A DNA stretch of 64,000 nucleotides from Triplophysa rosa. Its lineage: Eukaryota; Chordata; Actinopteri; Cypriniformes; Nemacheilidae. Of the stretch, positions 32,420 through 54,000 are shown piece after piece (position 1 is the first letter of the stretch; every line of letters begins with the position of its first letter). The DNA is taken from positions 14,995,808 to 15,059,807 of the forward strand of contig NC_079906.1 of the NCBI RefSeq assembly GCF_024868665.1, read 5' to 3'. Both the position numbers and the translations under genes were made by a program. The notes beneath the pieces were generated by a model. That model saw only the letters and a list, made by a program, of their open reading frames with translations. It had not been told where the DNA came from and made no database searches.

Positions 32420-33454
32420 GTAAGTGCCTAGCCATCTGCCCTCCACCTTACTCCGTCTGTCCCGCCCCACGCCCCTCTCTGCGCTGTTCCTTCACTACAT
32501 CATCCTGATCAGCAGGCTTAGAGGCTGGCCTCGATCACATGCCCTAGACACGGTCAGAGAGGAGGCAAGGCATGATATAGGGATGTTGCCATCGAAAGGG
32601 ACAAAATAACACTTTTAGATGTTTAAGAGTGTTAAAATGGTTAAATCTTGATATTTTTAAGTTATTTTCCTGTTCATCTTCAAAATGGCAAACAGCCGAT
32701 CTTTGTTTTTAGTGATAAATGGTAACTGAATTGGATGTTGTTAGTCCCTTGTGTCTCAAATGGATGTGCATCTATAAGATTTCGGTGTGATCATTTTGAG
32801 TATATCAAAAGCATTTATTGATGTGAAAGTCCTGTGTCTGTTCTTGTAGAATGGCCCGGTGGTCGAGGCTGGTCGAGTCTGTTTCATCTAGCCATTTGCT
32901 GTTACCATTTAGTCCATTTCTAGTCGCTTCATTAAACTAACACATCATTGTGTTTTCCTTGAGCATGTCTACCAGCACAGGCCGGTGAATTAGTTAAACC
33001 CGTTCGCACCACCAACAAAACAGAGCAACAAATCACAAATCTGTGCACACTTTTATTCGCATATACCTGAACGAAAGCAAAATGAGCTCTAACCATTCAT
33101 GTGCTGTGCTGAAATGTAACTGTCATCATGATTCTGGAATGAAGCAATGAAAGTTAAATGTTGAGGTAGTGTGACAATGGATTGTATCCCATAGGAAAGA
33201 TGATATTCATCTAGTTTTAGTGGTTGCTGGTTGTAAGTGTTTGAACCAAATGTTTATCCACTGGTTTGAAATCCTCCCTCTCCTTTTCTTTGGGTTGATA
33301 TTTTATTCCAACGACTTGTTAGGAATTGCCAGTACCTTAAAGGAACAAAGCTGTATTCCTGTATCTGCACCTCACGTAGTTGCTGTGATCAAAGAAAATT
33401 GACCTCCAGTATACTTGATGTTTTTATAAGTATAATACCCACCTTATCCCCCAG

Positions 33455-33628
33455 TGCCCCACCACCCCCTACCCTCGCCTGAAGATGGAGGTCCCTGATG
33501 CCCCAGTCGCTGACCCCACCCCTTCCACCTCAAGCCAGCCAATCCCTCGCTCTGCCTCTGTCTCATGTCATACCTCCCGTGCAACAGGGGGCAAAAAGCA
33601 AAAGCGAACGCCCCTGTACCAGCGATCT
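33455..33628 (+). CDS. csde1: Alternative N-terminal coding exon of csde1 (B)
   Basis: The acceptor TTATCCCCCAG precedes 33455; ATG is at 33485 and 48 codons run to the donor GTAAGT at 33629, phase 0. The peptide is Ser/Pro/Thr-rich and ends GGKKQKRTPLYQRS. From memory, the long human CSDE1 isoform has an N-terminal extension ending in nearly the same KKQKRTPxYQRS before MSFDP. Splicing to 34209 gives a protein of 856 aa. The basic KKQKR cluster is a possible nuclear-localisation or RNA-contact patch (inference). Exons A and B appear to be mutually exclusive first coding exons, though joining both in series would also keep frame. Confidence 0.85.
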
Positions 33629-34208
33629 GTAAGTGGGCATGATGGGACAGTGTGTGCTCCAGTCCCTATGTCCTAGTGTGTGCCGGGCCCCATGGCCCTC
33701 ACTGGCAGAAAACACCTGACCCTGTAACAGCATGCTTTATAGGGTTATGGTTAACAGATCTGACCACATGTCCGGTGACTGATCACTTACAATTCACTTG
33801 GTGTGCTGTTTGATGTCCACAGGAAAATATAGGTTTAGCCATGAATGTGTTGAGTTTGTGTGAGATCTAATATCTGACTGCATGAAATTAATATCTAGGT
33901 TTGGTATGAATTTGATGGAGATGGTGTTGTGTGAAGTGCTTTAGTATTGTGCAGGTTCATTAGATGTAACCGACTCAAACCTTTGACTTGAAATTGATGG
34001 TACTGGAAAGAGATGCTATCGATTCGTTCTTTTGTCAGCCGAATTTCTAAGACCATCTTTCCTTGTTTTAATATGTTCAGTTTCATAGTTGCAAATTTTT
34101 TAATGTCCCAATTTCATCCCATTTTACCATTTCCACACTTGCTGATGAGCAGTTGGATCTGTGGAAGGACAAAATGTTTGATAAGTGTGGTTGCCGCTTT
34201 TCCCACAG

Positions 34209-42941
<8,733 letters not shown>

Positions 42942-43680
42942 GTACTGTTCACCCCTCTCCTCCTGAGTGCGGAGGAACACCTCGAGAAGAAAAGCAATCA
43001 TAGAGGAACCGAGAAAAGGATTTGTGTGTGCCTCTCCGACCCATTATTTCTCTCAGCCACATTCATAATTCGCACGCATTAAGATGTACATCAAGACCTA
43101 AAACTTGGCACGCACGCACACAAGTTCCTTTCTCTGTCCTTTTCCATGCTCAAGAAAAATCTTGTTTCCATTGTATGTGTGATGTTCCTGTGCGGTTGTT
43201 ATTTGGACAAAAGCCCCACATGTTGTATGAAAGTGTGTTTGTGGTATTCATCACTCGTTGGGTAAAAGAAAATCTGAAAGGGTGTGATTGTTATGCAGAG
43301 GATGAGAGGGGAAAAGGGTTTGCAGTTGTCACACCTGTTTGGGTTGGGGTGTGGGGACTGTTTGACCCGTTTTCATTTCTGCTGATGTTGCTATGCCTGG
43401 AATTCTGCACCTGCTACCGTGTGAGTGGCTTGTTGTTGTTTTAGAATAGCTTTTCTTGTCTGTGTTTTGACTTCCGTTCTGTACTCTTCCTGTACCACTT
43501 GAATCATTTTCCTTATGTTGAGTTCCTCACCCAGCCGAAGCTGAGATATTTCTCTGCTCTTATGGGTGAGAAATAAACTAGGTTGCTTTCACTCACTTTT
43601 CCACACCCGATTCCATTTCTAGAGTAGCTTTTAATATGACACGAATCTGAAAAAGAAAATAAATGACTCTGGGCTCAGAA
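42942..43680 (+). other. csde1: csde1 3' UTR with two poly(A) signals
   Basis: AATAAA occurs at 43572-43577 and 43658-43663. The open frames inside (for example 43022-43444) have no similarity to proteins and are UTR. Confidence 0.65.
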
Positions 43681-44444
43681 CTTGTGTTTGGTTTTTTTGA
43701 TTGTGAAATGTTGACTTAAATTGGCTTTTTCTCTTAAGGAGCCGTTTTAAATGTCTGATTTCGCAAGTTCAGCTTGTATTTTCGGGCAGGTGCAGAATTC
43801 CTAATGGCATCTTGTAGCCTACAGTTCTTTATAAATAAGTTTTTCCCTCTTTGTACATGTACTTTCCCTCTCTTTTCTTTTGAGTTGTGTTTAATGTCTG
43901 CTAATGAGTAAACGATAAAAAGGTGCCTAAAAACAAGCAAAACACAAAATGAAAAAACTCTATTCCTAAACGACCACCAAATTGTAAATCATGGTGACTT
44001 TTCCCCTCAATAGAGAACACTGGTGTGCATCCCCATACCTGTGGGTTGAAACACACCCTTGTCTTATGTGCTTTTACTTGGGTGATTTTTTGAAAACCTG
44101 AAAACGAGCAAATCTGTGTAACTTTACAAATGTGGGGAAACGTAACTAGTAACATTAAAATGAGTGGGAATTCATTTAAGTGGATAGAGATTATTTGAAG
44201 TGCTTCTTATGACACATGAAGCTGTTGCTCTCATGAATATTCTCTGGAGCACCCTGGGTTTGTGTGAATCTCAAGGTTCTCCTGTATACTTTTGTTAATG
44301 GTCTTGAATGAAACAATTGAAATAAACATTTTATGAGAATCAATAATGTATTATATTTCATTTTTTTTAAAGGCAATATATAGGACTTTAATGTTTTCAT
44401 CATGGTTAAAATGGTGGTGTTTAACATAAGTATTACTTGGGTCT

Positions 44445-44592
44445 GTCAAGCGACTAATCGTGTTTACATAATATATGGCTGTGTTCTGTGCAATTTATAT
44501 TTTGTACAAAATTAATATGCACAGTACACAGACAAATGTTATTTAAATGAAAACTTTTATTCTGGATGTGATTAATCGTTTGACAGCCCTAG
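44445..44592. mobile_element. MITE with CTGTCAAxCGAxTAATCG ends
   Basis: Left end CTGTCAAGCGACTAATCG and right end, inverted, CTGTCAAACGATTAATCA are imperfect inverted repeats of a common cyprinid element (GGGCTGTCAAACGATTAATC). TTTATT at 44556-44561 would act as an AATAAA signal for the minus-strand RASSF gene. Confidence 0.75.
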
Positions 44593-44609
44593 AAAGTACA
44601 CAGACTTGC

Positions 44610-46137
44610 TTAAACTCTAGTGCTTCCAATGTGGATGGTGATTTCAGAGCGGTGTATCTTAGGTTTAGTCCCTGTTGTCTGATTCTGACTCTGAGACCAT
44701 CGTGTCCACCACTCCCTCAAGTCTGCTGGTCCACTCAGTGGAGGATGTGATGTCTGATTTGCAGAAACAAACACATACGGTACGTTGGAGTTCAGTGTTG
44801 TGACCACCCTTTTCGTTTCACCATTTCCTTGCGATGTGTCCACGGAGCTCTCCGTTTGTTTGACGCTTTGCTCTATATGCTGCAATTCAGGATATGATAC
44901 GTCGGTTTGTCCAGTAAGATTTTCATGATCAATTTGCTGCTGCTCGAAGTTTAGATCCATCGAAAGCAGTTTCTCTTTGTACTCCTTTATTTTGGCTTTG
45001 CATTTGTCTGCTTCCTCCTTTATCTGAAAGAACTGCTGCTGCAGGTCTCTCTCAAAGCCTTCCTCTGCCTTCAGCTCGTTCAGCCAAAACTTGAGCTGTT
45101 CCTCATCCTCTGACTCTGAATTCTGTTTGGTGGCTTGTTGGTCCTCAAGTTCACGGATCTGTTGGTCGGTTGAACTGATTTTGATCTTTAGTTCTTGCAG
45201 ACTAGCCTGCTGTTGGATGATCAGTTGTCGTGATGCTTCAGTCTCCTCACTGTCAGTTTTATGACTGCTGCTCATCTGAACAACAGGAACTAATGGCTTG
45301 TCAGTTCTGATGGCCTTCAAATCCTTCTCCACGACTTCTTTTGAATCTTTCTCTCTTCTCGCTGATAAGCGACTCTCATCATTGCGTCTTCCACGGTTCC
45401 CAAGGCAACTGATCAAAGGCTGGTGCAATGCCACTCTATTTTTATCCTTTTTGTCCTTTCCATGTGGTCCCCCAGAGGTTAGAGAGCTCTTGGTTGGTTT
45501 CAAAGATGTGCTATCTAAATGCCCATTTCCTTTATTGCCCTCCTTGTTTTTCCCCTTATCTCGTCCTGATTGCTGTTTGCTGCCTCTGCCCAAGTTTTCC
45601 AGCCAGCCCCATGCTTCCTCCATCAGCGTCAGCGACTTCCTTTTGGGTCTCTTTGGTTCCTCAGGGGGGGGCTCAGAGTGGAGGCAGAGATGTGATAGTG
45701 GTGGAAGACTCTGGCGGTGAAGGTCGAGTACCCCACTGCCTCTCCGTGCCCTCCCTGCTCCTGCTCGCCTCATTTGGGCCCAGGATAAAAATGATTCTTC
45801 CCCGAGGGACGGGCCGATATGTTTCAAAATGAGCTGCACCTCTTTAGCCTGCTCACCATATTTCTCCAAAGACTCCAGGAGATGTTCATCTGGAGTCAAG
45901 GTACGCTCGTATTCTTTGAACTTCTCTTGCAGAGTATATCGCCCGGTACGACCTAAAAGTGAGAAACATCAAAAGTGTAATCACTTGATATTGATTGTTT
46001 TTGTACATGTGGAAGAGATAAACGATTTACTTACCGAGTGCCTGTGCTAAAGCGATGACCACCTCCTGACATGTTGTGTTTTTAGTTACTCCACAAACAA
46101 TACGCTGGACACCTTCAACATACACCTTTACCTCCAT
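44610..46137 (-). CDS. N-terminal Ras-association domain family protein (RASSF7/8 type)
   Basis: Two coding exons: 46137-46035 and 45952-44610 (intron 82 bp), giving 481 aa. Residues 1 to about 84 form the Ras-association domain: [37 protein letters not shown] and later [12 protein letters not shown] are almost the RASSF7/RASSF8 consensus. Around residues 113-142 a RQSLPPL and a PKRKSLT motif also match RASSF8. A charged low-complexity linker follows, then a coiled coil at about 273-382 ([15 protein letters not shown] onwards). RASSF8 continues with a second coiled-coil part and a conserved LQQFIQQTG end; I do not find these here. The family acts in adherens-junction and mitotic regulation in vertebrates. 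Which paralogue (7, 8 or a fish-specific member) cannot be settled from this sequence. The stop lies 17 bp from a transposon. Confidence 0.88.
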
Positions 46138-47953
46138 TCTGGAGGATAAATACATAATTCATTTCAGGCTTAAGTTCTTAAGTTTTTAAGCATCTTGGTC
46201 AGATATAAAAAACAAACCTACCAAACTCATACAATTCATCCTTTGTTGAACAAAAATATTTTTTGATGTCCATTATTTACAGAAGTCTGTAATTTGATCT
46301 ATAAACAATTGAATGTTGATTGTAATAAAAACATTTTAAAATTAAACAAAGCTATTTTATATAGTTTATACTATATTTATCAAATGTTGTATATTTTATC
46401 TGTGAAAAATTCACAAAAATGTACTGTGCTACACTTTTTTTTAGAAAGTTTACACTGAAAATTTAACGTACACTGACTGATTTTATAAAGTTGAATTGTA
46501 CCTGTTATTCTGATGATTACAAAATTCTATCAGATGAAACGGGACCTGTAGCAAAATCCTTGTATTTAGATCAGAGGCAGTTCTGTAAATGGAAAACTCT
46601 TCTTGTCATCCTTGAGTTAGCTGGACATGTTCAAACCCTTCCTCTTGGTAAACATTCAGATCAACACTGATAAGACTTCTACAGAAGTTGCAGTTTGTGT
46701 GGTGCATAATTTCCCAAAAACTAATTATTTTAAATGAGAATATGAGAAAACATGTTTATATTGGCCTTAACACAAGGATCCTGAACATGTTTTTACATTT
46801 TTGTTCAAATAAATATACAAAATGAAATTACCTCAAATCTTTATATTATTATTTAACTTTTTTTGTAATAAATCTTTAACATTGAAATCATTAAACATTT
46901 ATTTATTTCGTGGAATATGACCATTCTAACTTTTTTTTTTTCACTTATATTTTTTCAAAAGAAAATTATACGTGGGATTCTAAATAAAAACAAGTGTTTT
47001 ATAGAAACGCAAAGATTTGGTTATGGGAATAGAGAATAGAGAACATTTTTAAATCAGCAAAAAAATCTAACATTTGGCAAACAATCAGTAACTTTATATT
47101 TTTGAAGGTGAAATAAACAAAAAGTTATGAGTTTTAATATCTCATCCATTTCCTTTGTCCCTGTCTCCTAGATCAAAAACTATATATTAACTACATCAAA
47201 AATAAAAAGCTTGTTGTAAGCAGAAAAAAACAAGTGTTTCTTTCCAAAAAATCCTTGTGCATTGTGAAGTTATGTCCAATTTAAATTTAGAAAGTAAAAA
47301 ATTAGAGGGGTAGTAATTATAACTAATTTTAAAGTAGATTTCTTTTATTTAGTTAGGAATCAAAAACTTATTTATACCAGACCAGATTTTAATAGTGGAA
47401 AGAAAAGGATATTTAAATTTCCACTTAAAAAATGCTTTAGGATGACAACTAAACTTCCTGATGAGAATTTTCCTAATTCAAGAATTACTAACCAGTATAT
47501 AATTTGGGCACTTCACATTTTGATACCTTGTAACTACAACATGGCCTTATCAAATATAACAATTTTGGGGAAACAGATTTAATAACCCTTTCAACAACTC
47601 TAGATGAAGTATTCACTTCAAATATGGCTATGAATTCAGAATATGAGTAGAAATGACCATAATCCTTTACAAATCTAATATAAACGTTACGCCTTTGTCA
47701 AACCAATTTTTTTATAAAAAAAGATTTTTTTCCCACGTAGCACATTCTGATTGTCCGATATAATACTCCTATGAGGGGGAAAATTGTGGCAAAAGGCAAG
47801 CTTACAAGCTTCCAGATGTTGCTTATGATTTTTTAATATGAAGGATAGCAAATGTAGGGCTTTTATTTTGAAAAATGTTAGATTTCCTCTTCTAAGGTCA
47901 AAGGACAAATGTTTTGTCTGTTTATGTCATCCAACGTTGTTTGACAGATAATC
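46138..47953. other. AT-rich intergenic region between divergent genes
   Basis: It separates the starts of the RASSF gene (-) and apex2 (+). The composition is strongly AT-rich with long A and T runs and no CpG-rich promoter island. No repeat ends were found and no exon is supported. A non-coding first exon of either gene may lie here; the acceptor-like GTTTGACAG just before apex2 ATG suggests one for apex2. Confidence 0.45.
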
Positions 47954-50432
47954 ATGAAGATTGTAACTTGGAACATAAACGGGATACGAACGTTCAAAAG
48001 TGGCATCAAGAAAATTCTGGATTCATTTGAAGCTGATATAATCTGCGTCCAAGAGACTAAAGTTACCCGTAAGTGTTGTAAAGAAGCGCGGGATTTTGAA
48101 TGGTCTCTGACGCTGTAATGAGGGTCTATTTATAATGAATTATAACATACAATATCCACATTTGACTATTGGATTATCTTGAACACTATAAAATGCATGT
48201 CTTTTTCTCCAGGTGACCTGCTGGAGGAAAATACAGCGATTGTGGATGGCTACAATTCTTATTTTAGTTTTAGCCGAGGACGATGTGGATACTCGGGTAA
48301 ACCGATTTTTAGTATCATAGCATTAGTTACAAGACAACAGTGTGTGTGTGAGTTTGTGTGTTGCTCGAACCAAAGTCAGTATAACGAGGGCATTTTATTT
48401 AACACATGGCTGATTTCACTGCAGATATAGTTTATATTTTAAATAGTTTTTAATTGTTTCCACTAATGTGTTCTTAACCATTTCATAACTGATTAAAAAC
48501 CTTTAAGTGATACATTTCATTAACGTCTTCATTTTTACCATGGTCAGGTGTAGCAACCTACTGTAAAGATAGTGCTACACCATTCCTGGCAGAGGAAGGA
48601 TTGACAGGTCTGCTCATCACTCATGAAGAGGCTGTCGGTTGCTATGGTGACCAGCTTGAGTTTTCAAGTGAAGAGTTGCTGGCCTTAGACAACGAGGGAA
48701 GGGCTGTCATCACCCAGCATCACTTCACGTATGTTTAAGGAATCAAAAGATGTTGTAATGTTACCATAATTTATTTAACTTACATTTTATCTTCGTCTGA
48801 GTGCATTTGTTGATATCAATTTTGAGATGTTTTTTTTTCTCAGTGGTGCAGATGGACCTCAAAAGTTGACTGTGATTAATGTTTACTGCCCACGAGCTGA
48901 TCCAGACAAACCTGAGAGAAAACAGTACAAGCTCCAGTTTTATAAGCTTCTCCAAAGCAGAGCTGAAGCCATCTTGCGCTCAGGAAGGTGAGAACGAAAG
49001 AACACAACTTGTGTCTTTTACTATTTATTAAAATAAAGCGCAAAAACCTTTAAATAGACACAGTCATTTATTAGTTGGCACATTTTTTGTTGTTGTTTTT
49101 GAGATATTGCCTCATTCTTCTCTTTTAATCACATTATCATTCAAGATTCATGTTCTTTTTTATCAATGCATCACTCTTCAGTCATGTAATCGTGTTGGGG
49201 GATGTGAACACCTCTCATCGACCCATAGACCACTGTGACCCAGATGATGTGGTAAGTATTTTGACCATGTTTCTCCATTATCCTCTCATGCTAAGATAAT
49301 ACAAACATAATCATATTATTTCAATGTCATTTAGGATAACTTTGAGGATAATCCTGCCAGAAAGTGGCTGGGCCATTTCCTGTCTGCAGCAATAGAAAAG
49401 GGTGACACTGAAGATGAATTTGGAAATATCTCTCAGAAATCTGCCTCGGGTGGCAAGTTTGTTGACAGCTTTCGTCATTTCCACCCAAAGCGGTCTGATG
49501 CCTTCACGTGCTGGTCCACAATGACTGGTGCCAGACAGACCAACTATGGCACACGTATCGATTACATCTTCTCCAATCGCTTTCTGGTGGAGAACGTCTT
49601 CAGTGGAGCGGATATCATGCCAGAGGTAGAGGGATCTGATCACTGCCCTGTATGGGCACAACTTAGCTGTACCCTCCTACCTAGTCCCAAGTTTCCACCT
49701 CTATGCACACGTCACATGCCAGAATTTACTGGCAGACAGCAGAAACTTTCACGTTTTTTTGTCAAGGTTTCTGAAAAACAGAACGTATCTAAAGGCTCTA
49801 AAGAGAGTCTTCCTGGATCACAGGAGGCTGGGGAGATTCGGGAAAACTTGAATCCTGTGGTACAGGGTAACAATACTATAAAGAAGAGACCAGCAGATAA
49901 AGAAGCAGAGACCAATGCACACAAAGCTAAAAAGAGCAAGCTGACAAAAACAGAAAGTAAACCCAAAGGTAACCTTTTAGCTTTCTTTAAACCTAAACAA
50001 ACACCGTTGAACCCTCCCAGTCCGAAATTAAACCCAGACCCAGGTAGTGAGAGCTCAGGGTGTCTAACCAATGCTAAACTGACTGATTACACACACTGCA
50101 ATTCTACCCAGACCAAAAACAGTGATGTGCCTACGGACACATGTGTCTCCATGGTAACAGAGACAAAAAATCAGGATCAACAGGACAAGGAAACTGCACC
50201 TGTAGAGATGTGTAGGAAGGGGCCGTGTTCTAGCTTTTGGAAAGAGGTTTTGCGCGGACCCCCTCAGCCGCCTCTCTGCAAGTCACACAATGAGCCCTGT
50301 GTGCTACGGATTGTAAAAAAGGCAGGACCTAATTTGAGCCGTCAGTTTTTTGTATGTGCCCGTCCTCAAGGCCACGCTTCCAATCCTCAGGCCAGATGTA
50401 ACTTTTTTGCCTGGGTTGATAAAGGGAAGTAG
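47954..50432 (+). CDS. apex2: DNA-(apurinic or apyrimidinic site) endonuclease 2
   Basis: Nuclear and mitochondrial exonuclease III-family enzyme with 3'-5' exonuclease and 3'-phosphodiesterase activity in base-excision and ATR-checkpoint repair. Six exons: 47954-48068, 48213-48296, 48548-48728, 48844-48987, 49182-49251, 49335-50432; 563 aa (human 518). Catalytic residues align with APE1: Asn7 (TWNINGIR), Glu34 (VQETK), Asp182/Asn184 (LGDVNTSH), Asp274 (TRIDYIFSN), Asp300-His301 (GSDHCPVW). A canonical PCNA-binding PIP box, QQKLSRFF, is at 333-340, followed by a long charged linker with a second LLAFF-type motif. The C-terminal ~55 residues form the zf-GRF single-strand-DNA-binding finger (CKSHNEPC ... 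[10 protein letters not shown] ... CNFFAWVD). An ATG at the very start of the conserved [12 protein letters not shown] fixes the start. AATAAA at 50500 and 50539. Confidence 0.96.
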
Positions 50433-50879
50433 ATTAAACAAAGAATATTTATATGTACTGTATTTAATAGTTTGTATCATATGTAGCTTTTATTTTACAA
50501 ATAAAATAGAATTAATACATTTTACTGTTCAAATGAATAATAAAGAATGTTGTTTTTCCGCACAGGATCTGTTGTTAGTGTATTTTTTTACCCTCAAATA
50601 CTGAGTGTACAGTTTCTTTCTGGTTCATATCTTTAATTTTCTTGGTCATTTAATTTGTAGGAAGCAAAGACGTCATCACAGTACGAAGACATCGTTTAGA
50701 GGCATATGGTATGATTGTATTAAATCAAAATTAAGTTTGACATTTAAATTTGTGTTAAAGCTTAGATTGAGAGATACTGTAATGATTTTTTCTATCGGCC
50801 AAGCCCTTTGTCCAATATTTGGTCAATATTAAAATTGCTTTATTCAACTAAGATTTTTCTTGCCTAGAGGAAATATTTC

Positions 50880-51041
50880 AGCAACAGCGTCTTTTATTTT
50901 GAAATATCGTACTTCCGGTTGCTGTATTTCACAAATCGTCAAGAGAGCTGTCTTTAAGTTGATGTAGAAAAGCTTAAAGTGGGCTCAAGAAACATTGGTC
51001 AAGCGTTAATTCCCGAGGTGTGATGTCTACGGATACTCGCG
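50880..51041 (+). promoter_or_regulatory. lrif1: lrif1 promoter and leader
   Basis: ACTTCCGGTT at 50911-50920 is an ETS-type site common in TATA-less housekeeping promoters. The leader contains an out-of-frame ATG at 51023 that overlaps the real start at 51042. Confidence 0.5.
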
Positions 51042-54000
51042 ATGGAGGGGTACGTTTTTCTGCTTGCTTTATAAACATTCATCATCGTGTTTTTGGTTGA
51101 TCGTTGTTAGCTTCTCCAAGATGGCGCGCGTTTTGTATGTATTAGTCGCGAGATCTTCAGTTACCTCAGAAAACGAACAAAATTATAACAAACAGAAACA
51201 GAAATTCGAGTTGTTCCGGAAAGATGCACGAAAATAACGAGTGATTCAGGTTCAGTTCAAGTTTTGTTTTGTCGGTCTATGCTGAGAGATTTTGAATAAT
51301 AACTGGATTTTTTGCACAGGATCGGTAACTATTTTACGTTTTTAACCAACTGCGTTTTGTGTTCTTTCGTTAACTGTATATTAAAATTCATTTATTAAAT
51401 TGTTATTGCTATTATATCTTTAAACAGTGCATTTGTATACACATATACAAATATATTCACATATATAAACATAGTTTCATGAAATGCATATGACTTATAT
51501 TTGTGTTTCATAGTTATAATGTGGACACTCAGATTTCTGTAGGCAGGTAATATCTTTTTCTGTGGCAAAATAATATTTCAAATGAAAATATTGGATCTTA
51601 TATTGCTTAGCCCATGTGGCTACATGTATATGCTTGTGTATTATTTATTACAGATGAATTGCTGATTTGTACTTATTTATTATTACTGTTTCATTATACT
51701 ATAATTTTTTTTATTATTTATTCTTTTCTAGTGGAACTGGAGTCTACTACCAAGCAATGCCTGCAGTGGGACCAGACGGAAGAAATGTCATGAAGTTGAT
51801 TCCTGTTCAGAAAGTGAATGGACAGTTCTTTCAGACAGTATTTAATACAGAAAAAGACAATGTGGAACTACAAGTGAAAGTCTGTTCAAACCCTGTTTTA
51901 TCATCTGTTGCCTCCTCATCTCATTCACAGACTAGACTTCCATCCCTACAGCCTATAGCAGATGGACGATATGTCCTAACAGCCCCACCGCAGGTCAGCA
52001 CCTTATTTAACACACCAAAAGTTCAACACATTGGAACTAAAAACCTACCCAGACCTTCAAAGCAGGTACACGTACCTTCTGCAAAACCCACAATTTCTCA
52101 GAATGCACTACAGTTTCCCCTTCAAACCAATGGACAGCCCATGGCAGTGGTCCAAAAGCTCCCTGTTACTGTGAAGTCACCTGTTCTCCCAAATGGCCAT
52201 TGCCTTCAGATCCCTTCCTATGCGCAAGTTAGGACTGTCCCAGCCTCTGCGCTCCCACCATCCATCAAAAGCCAGATAATGAACTCGGTGAGCATCATCC
52301 CTGCAAATGAAAAACAACAGACTGTTGTTATGGTGTCTCCTGTGAATTCTGTGAAGCTAAACTCTGACCAACAAGCGTTTTCGCTTACAAAGCCAAGTCA
52401 AATACAGAAGACTTTTTCGCCGCATCTGCCTGCACACACTGGGACAAGCTCACCTGTCTGTTCTCCAATAAATTCTAAAGCTAGTGAAACAGTAAGCACT
52501 CCAATTAAATGGGTGGTCCAAGAGGAGTCTGGCACACCTGGTCCTTGCCTTGTACCTGCATCGTCAACACAACTGAACGCTGTCGACACAAAATCGGTCA
52601 CACATGTCGAATCGGTCACCAGCGCAAATAATATTGTGGCGAGCAAATCCACGCAGTCTCAGATCAGCCTAGAACAGATCACCCCAGGCAAGGACAATGC
52701 TCTTGTCATGTGCAATGGAAAGGTGTACTTTGTGGCCAAGAAAAATTCTGAGATCGCCAAGGACGTGATGGTCAGTGAAGGTGGGAGAAAAGGGTTTCAC
52801 AGCATCTCTCCAGCCCTGCCCGCTAGCTCTGCTCTGGAATCAAACGCTGCTAAAGTTACAAAAGAGCTGGACCCTAAAATAAAAGCGAGTGAAATCATTG
52901 ATCTTTGTGATGATGAGGAGGAGAGTTCCACGTGCCTGGGAGGTTCGCCTGGTAATTTACCAACACAAAGTCAAACAGAGGCGGACGACAGCAGTGAAGA
53001 TTCCAACGTAATATTTGTATCATATATTCCACCAAAGTCAGTGAATCTTGGTGGTGACAAGGACACAAATTGTGCTTCTCAGAATAAAAAAGATGACATG
53101 GCATGTGGAGAGAAGGAAATAAATGTCAGGGAAGAAACAGAGCACACAGAGATCGAAATAGATGTTGGTCAAGAAAATACTGCTGCTAAAGAGAATGATG
53201 CTCAGATGGAGAAGCAGGTCGAAGAATCTAGACCAGCTGAGAGGAACTTAAGTTCTTCTTGTGAAAATGTGGGTATGGAGGGGGAAAAGCAATTGGAAAA
53301 TGAAATTTCACCATTCAGCTTATTGGCAGATACAACAAGTGCTGATGGAGCAGCTCTTGGTGAAACCATCAATGAGAGGGAAGATGTGTCGGAACAGGTC
53401 CATAACGTCTGTGTTTCAGCCACAGATAACACAGAAGAGGTACATTTTATGATAAAAGCTTTAAAACTGCATGCCATTAAATAAGTCATGTATTCATTTA
53501 ATTTTCTCCTATTTTAGACCTTTGAAAATCCAGCTCCTGATCGGACGACCCAACATAAGAAGGACTGCCAGCTAAGAAAAGAATTCGGTGTCACTTCTGA
53601 CGTAAGAATTTGTTTGCAAAAAATAAGACAGACTGAAAAGTCAAACCCACAAGCAGAGAGGCTCATCATAAATAAACGGACGTTAGACGGTCTTCGTAAA
53701 GTGATCCAGGAATCACAGCTACAGTCAAAAGTCCAGAAGATGATGCAGGTGAGTTGCACAGTTATGCATCCATTTCCTGATGAATCCCCTAAAAAACATC
53801 TAATAATCTTAAGTCAGGTATTTAGGTTTATTAAAAAGCAAAATCAGGAGTCAGGCTATATATTTACAGGTTTGTTTATAAATCAAAATCTTTGCAGTTT
53901 AACTGTTTTTGTCTGGATATATTTTATCAAACAAAAAAGTGACAAAATCTTAAAGAATTGTGGCTCCGAAGAGAATGTAAGCGCATGAATTACTGAATTT

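Noticed and set aside
43022..43444. 140-codon open frame after csde1
   Set aside because: It lies in the csde1 3' UTR, before the poly(A) signals, and resembles no protein.
45298..45832. Open frames of 134-140 codons on the + strand opposite the RASSF gene
   Set aside because: They are antisense shadows of the long RASSF exon.
51023..51049. ATG at 51023 (MSTDTRDGG) as the lrif1 start
   Set aside because: It ends exon 1 in phase 0, but the conserved frame of exon 2 needs phase 2; only ATG 51042 fits.
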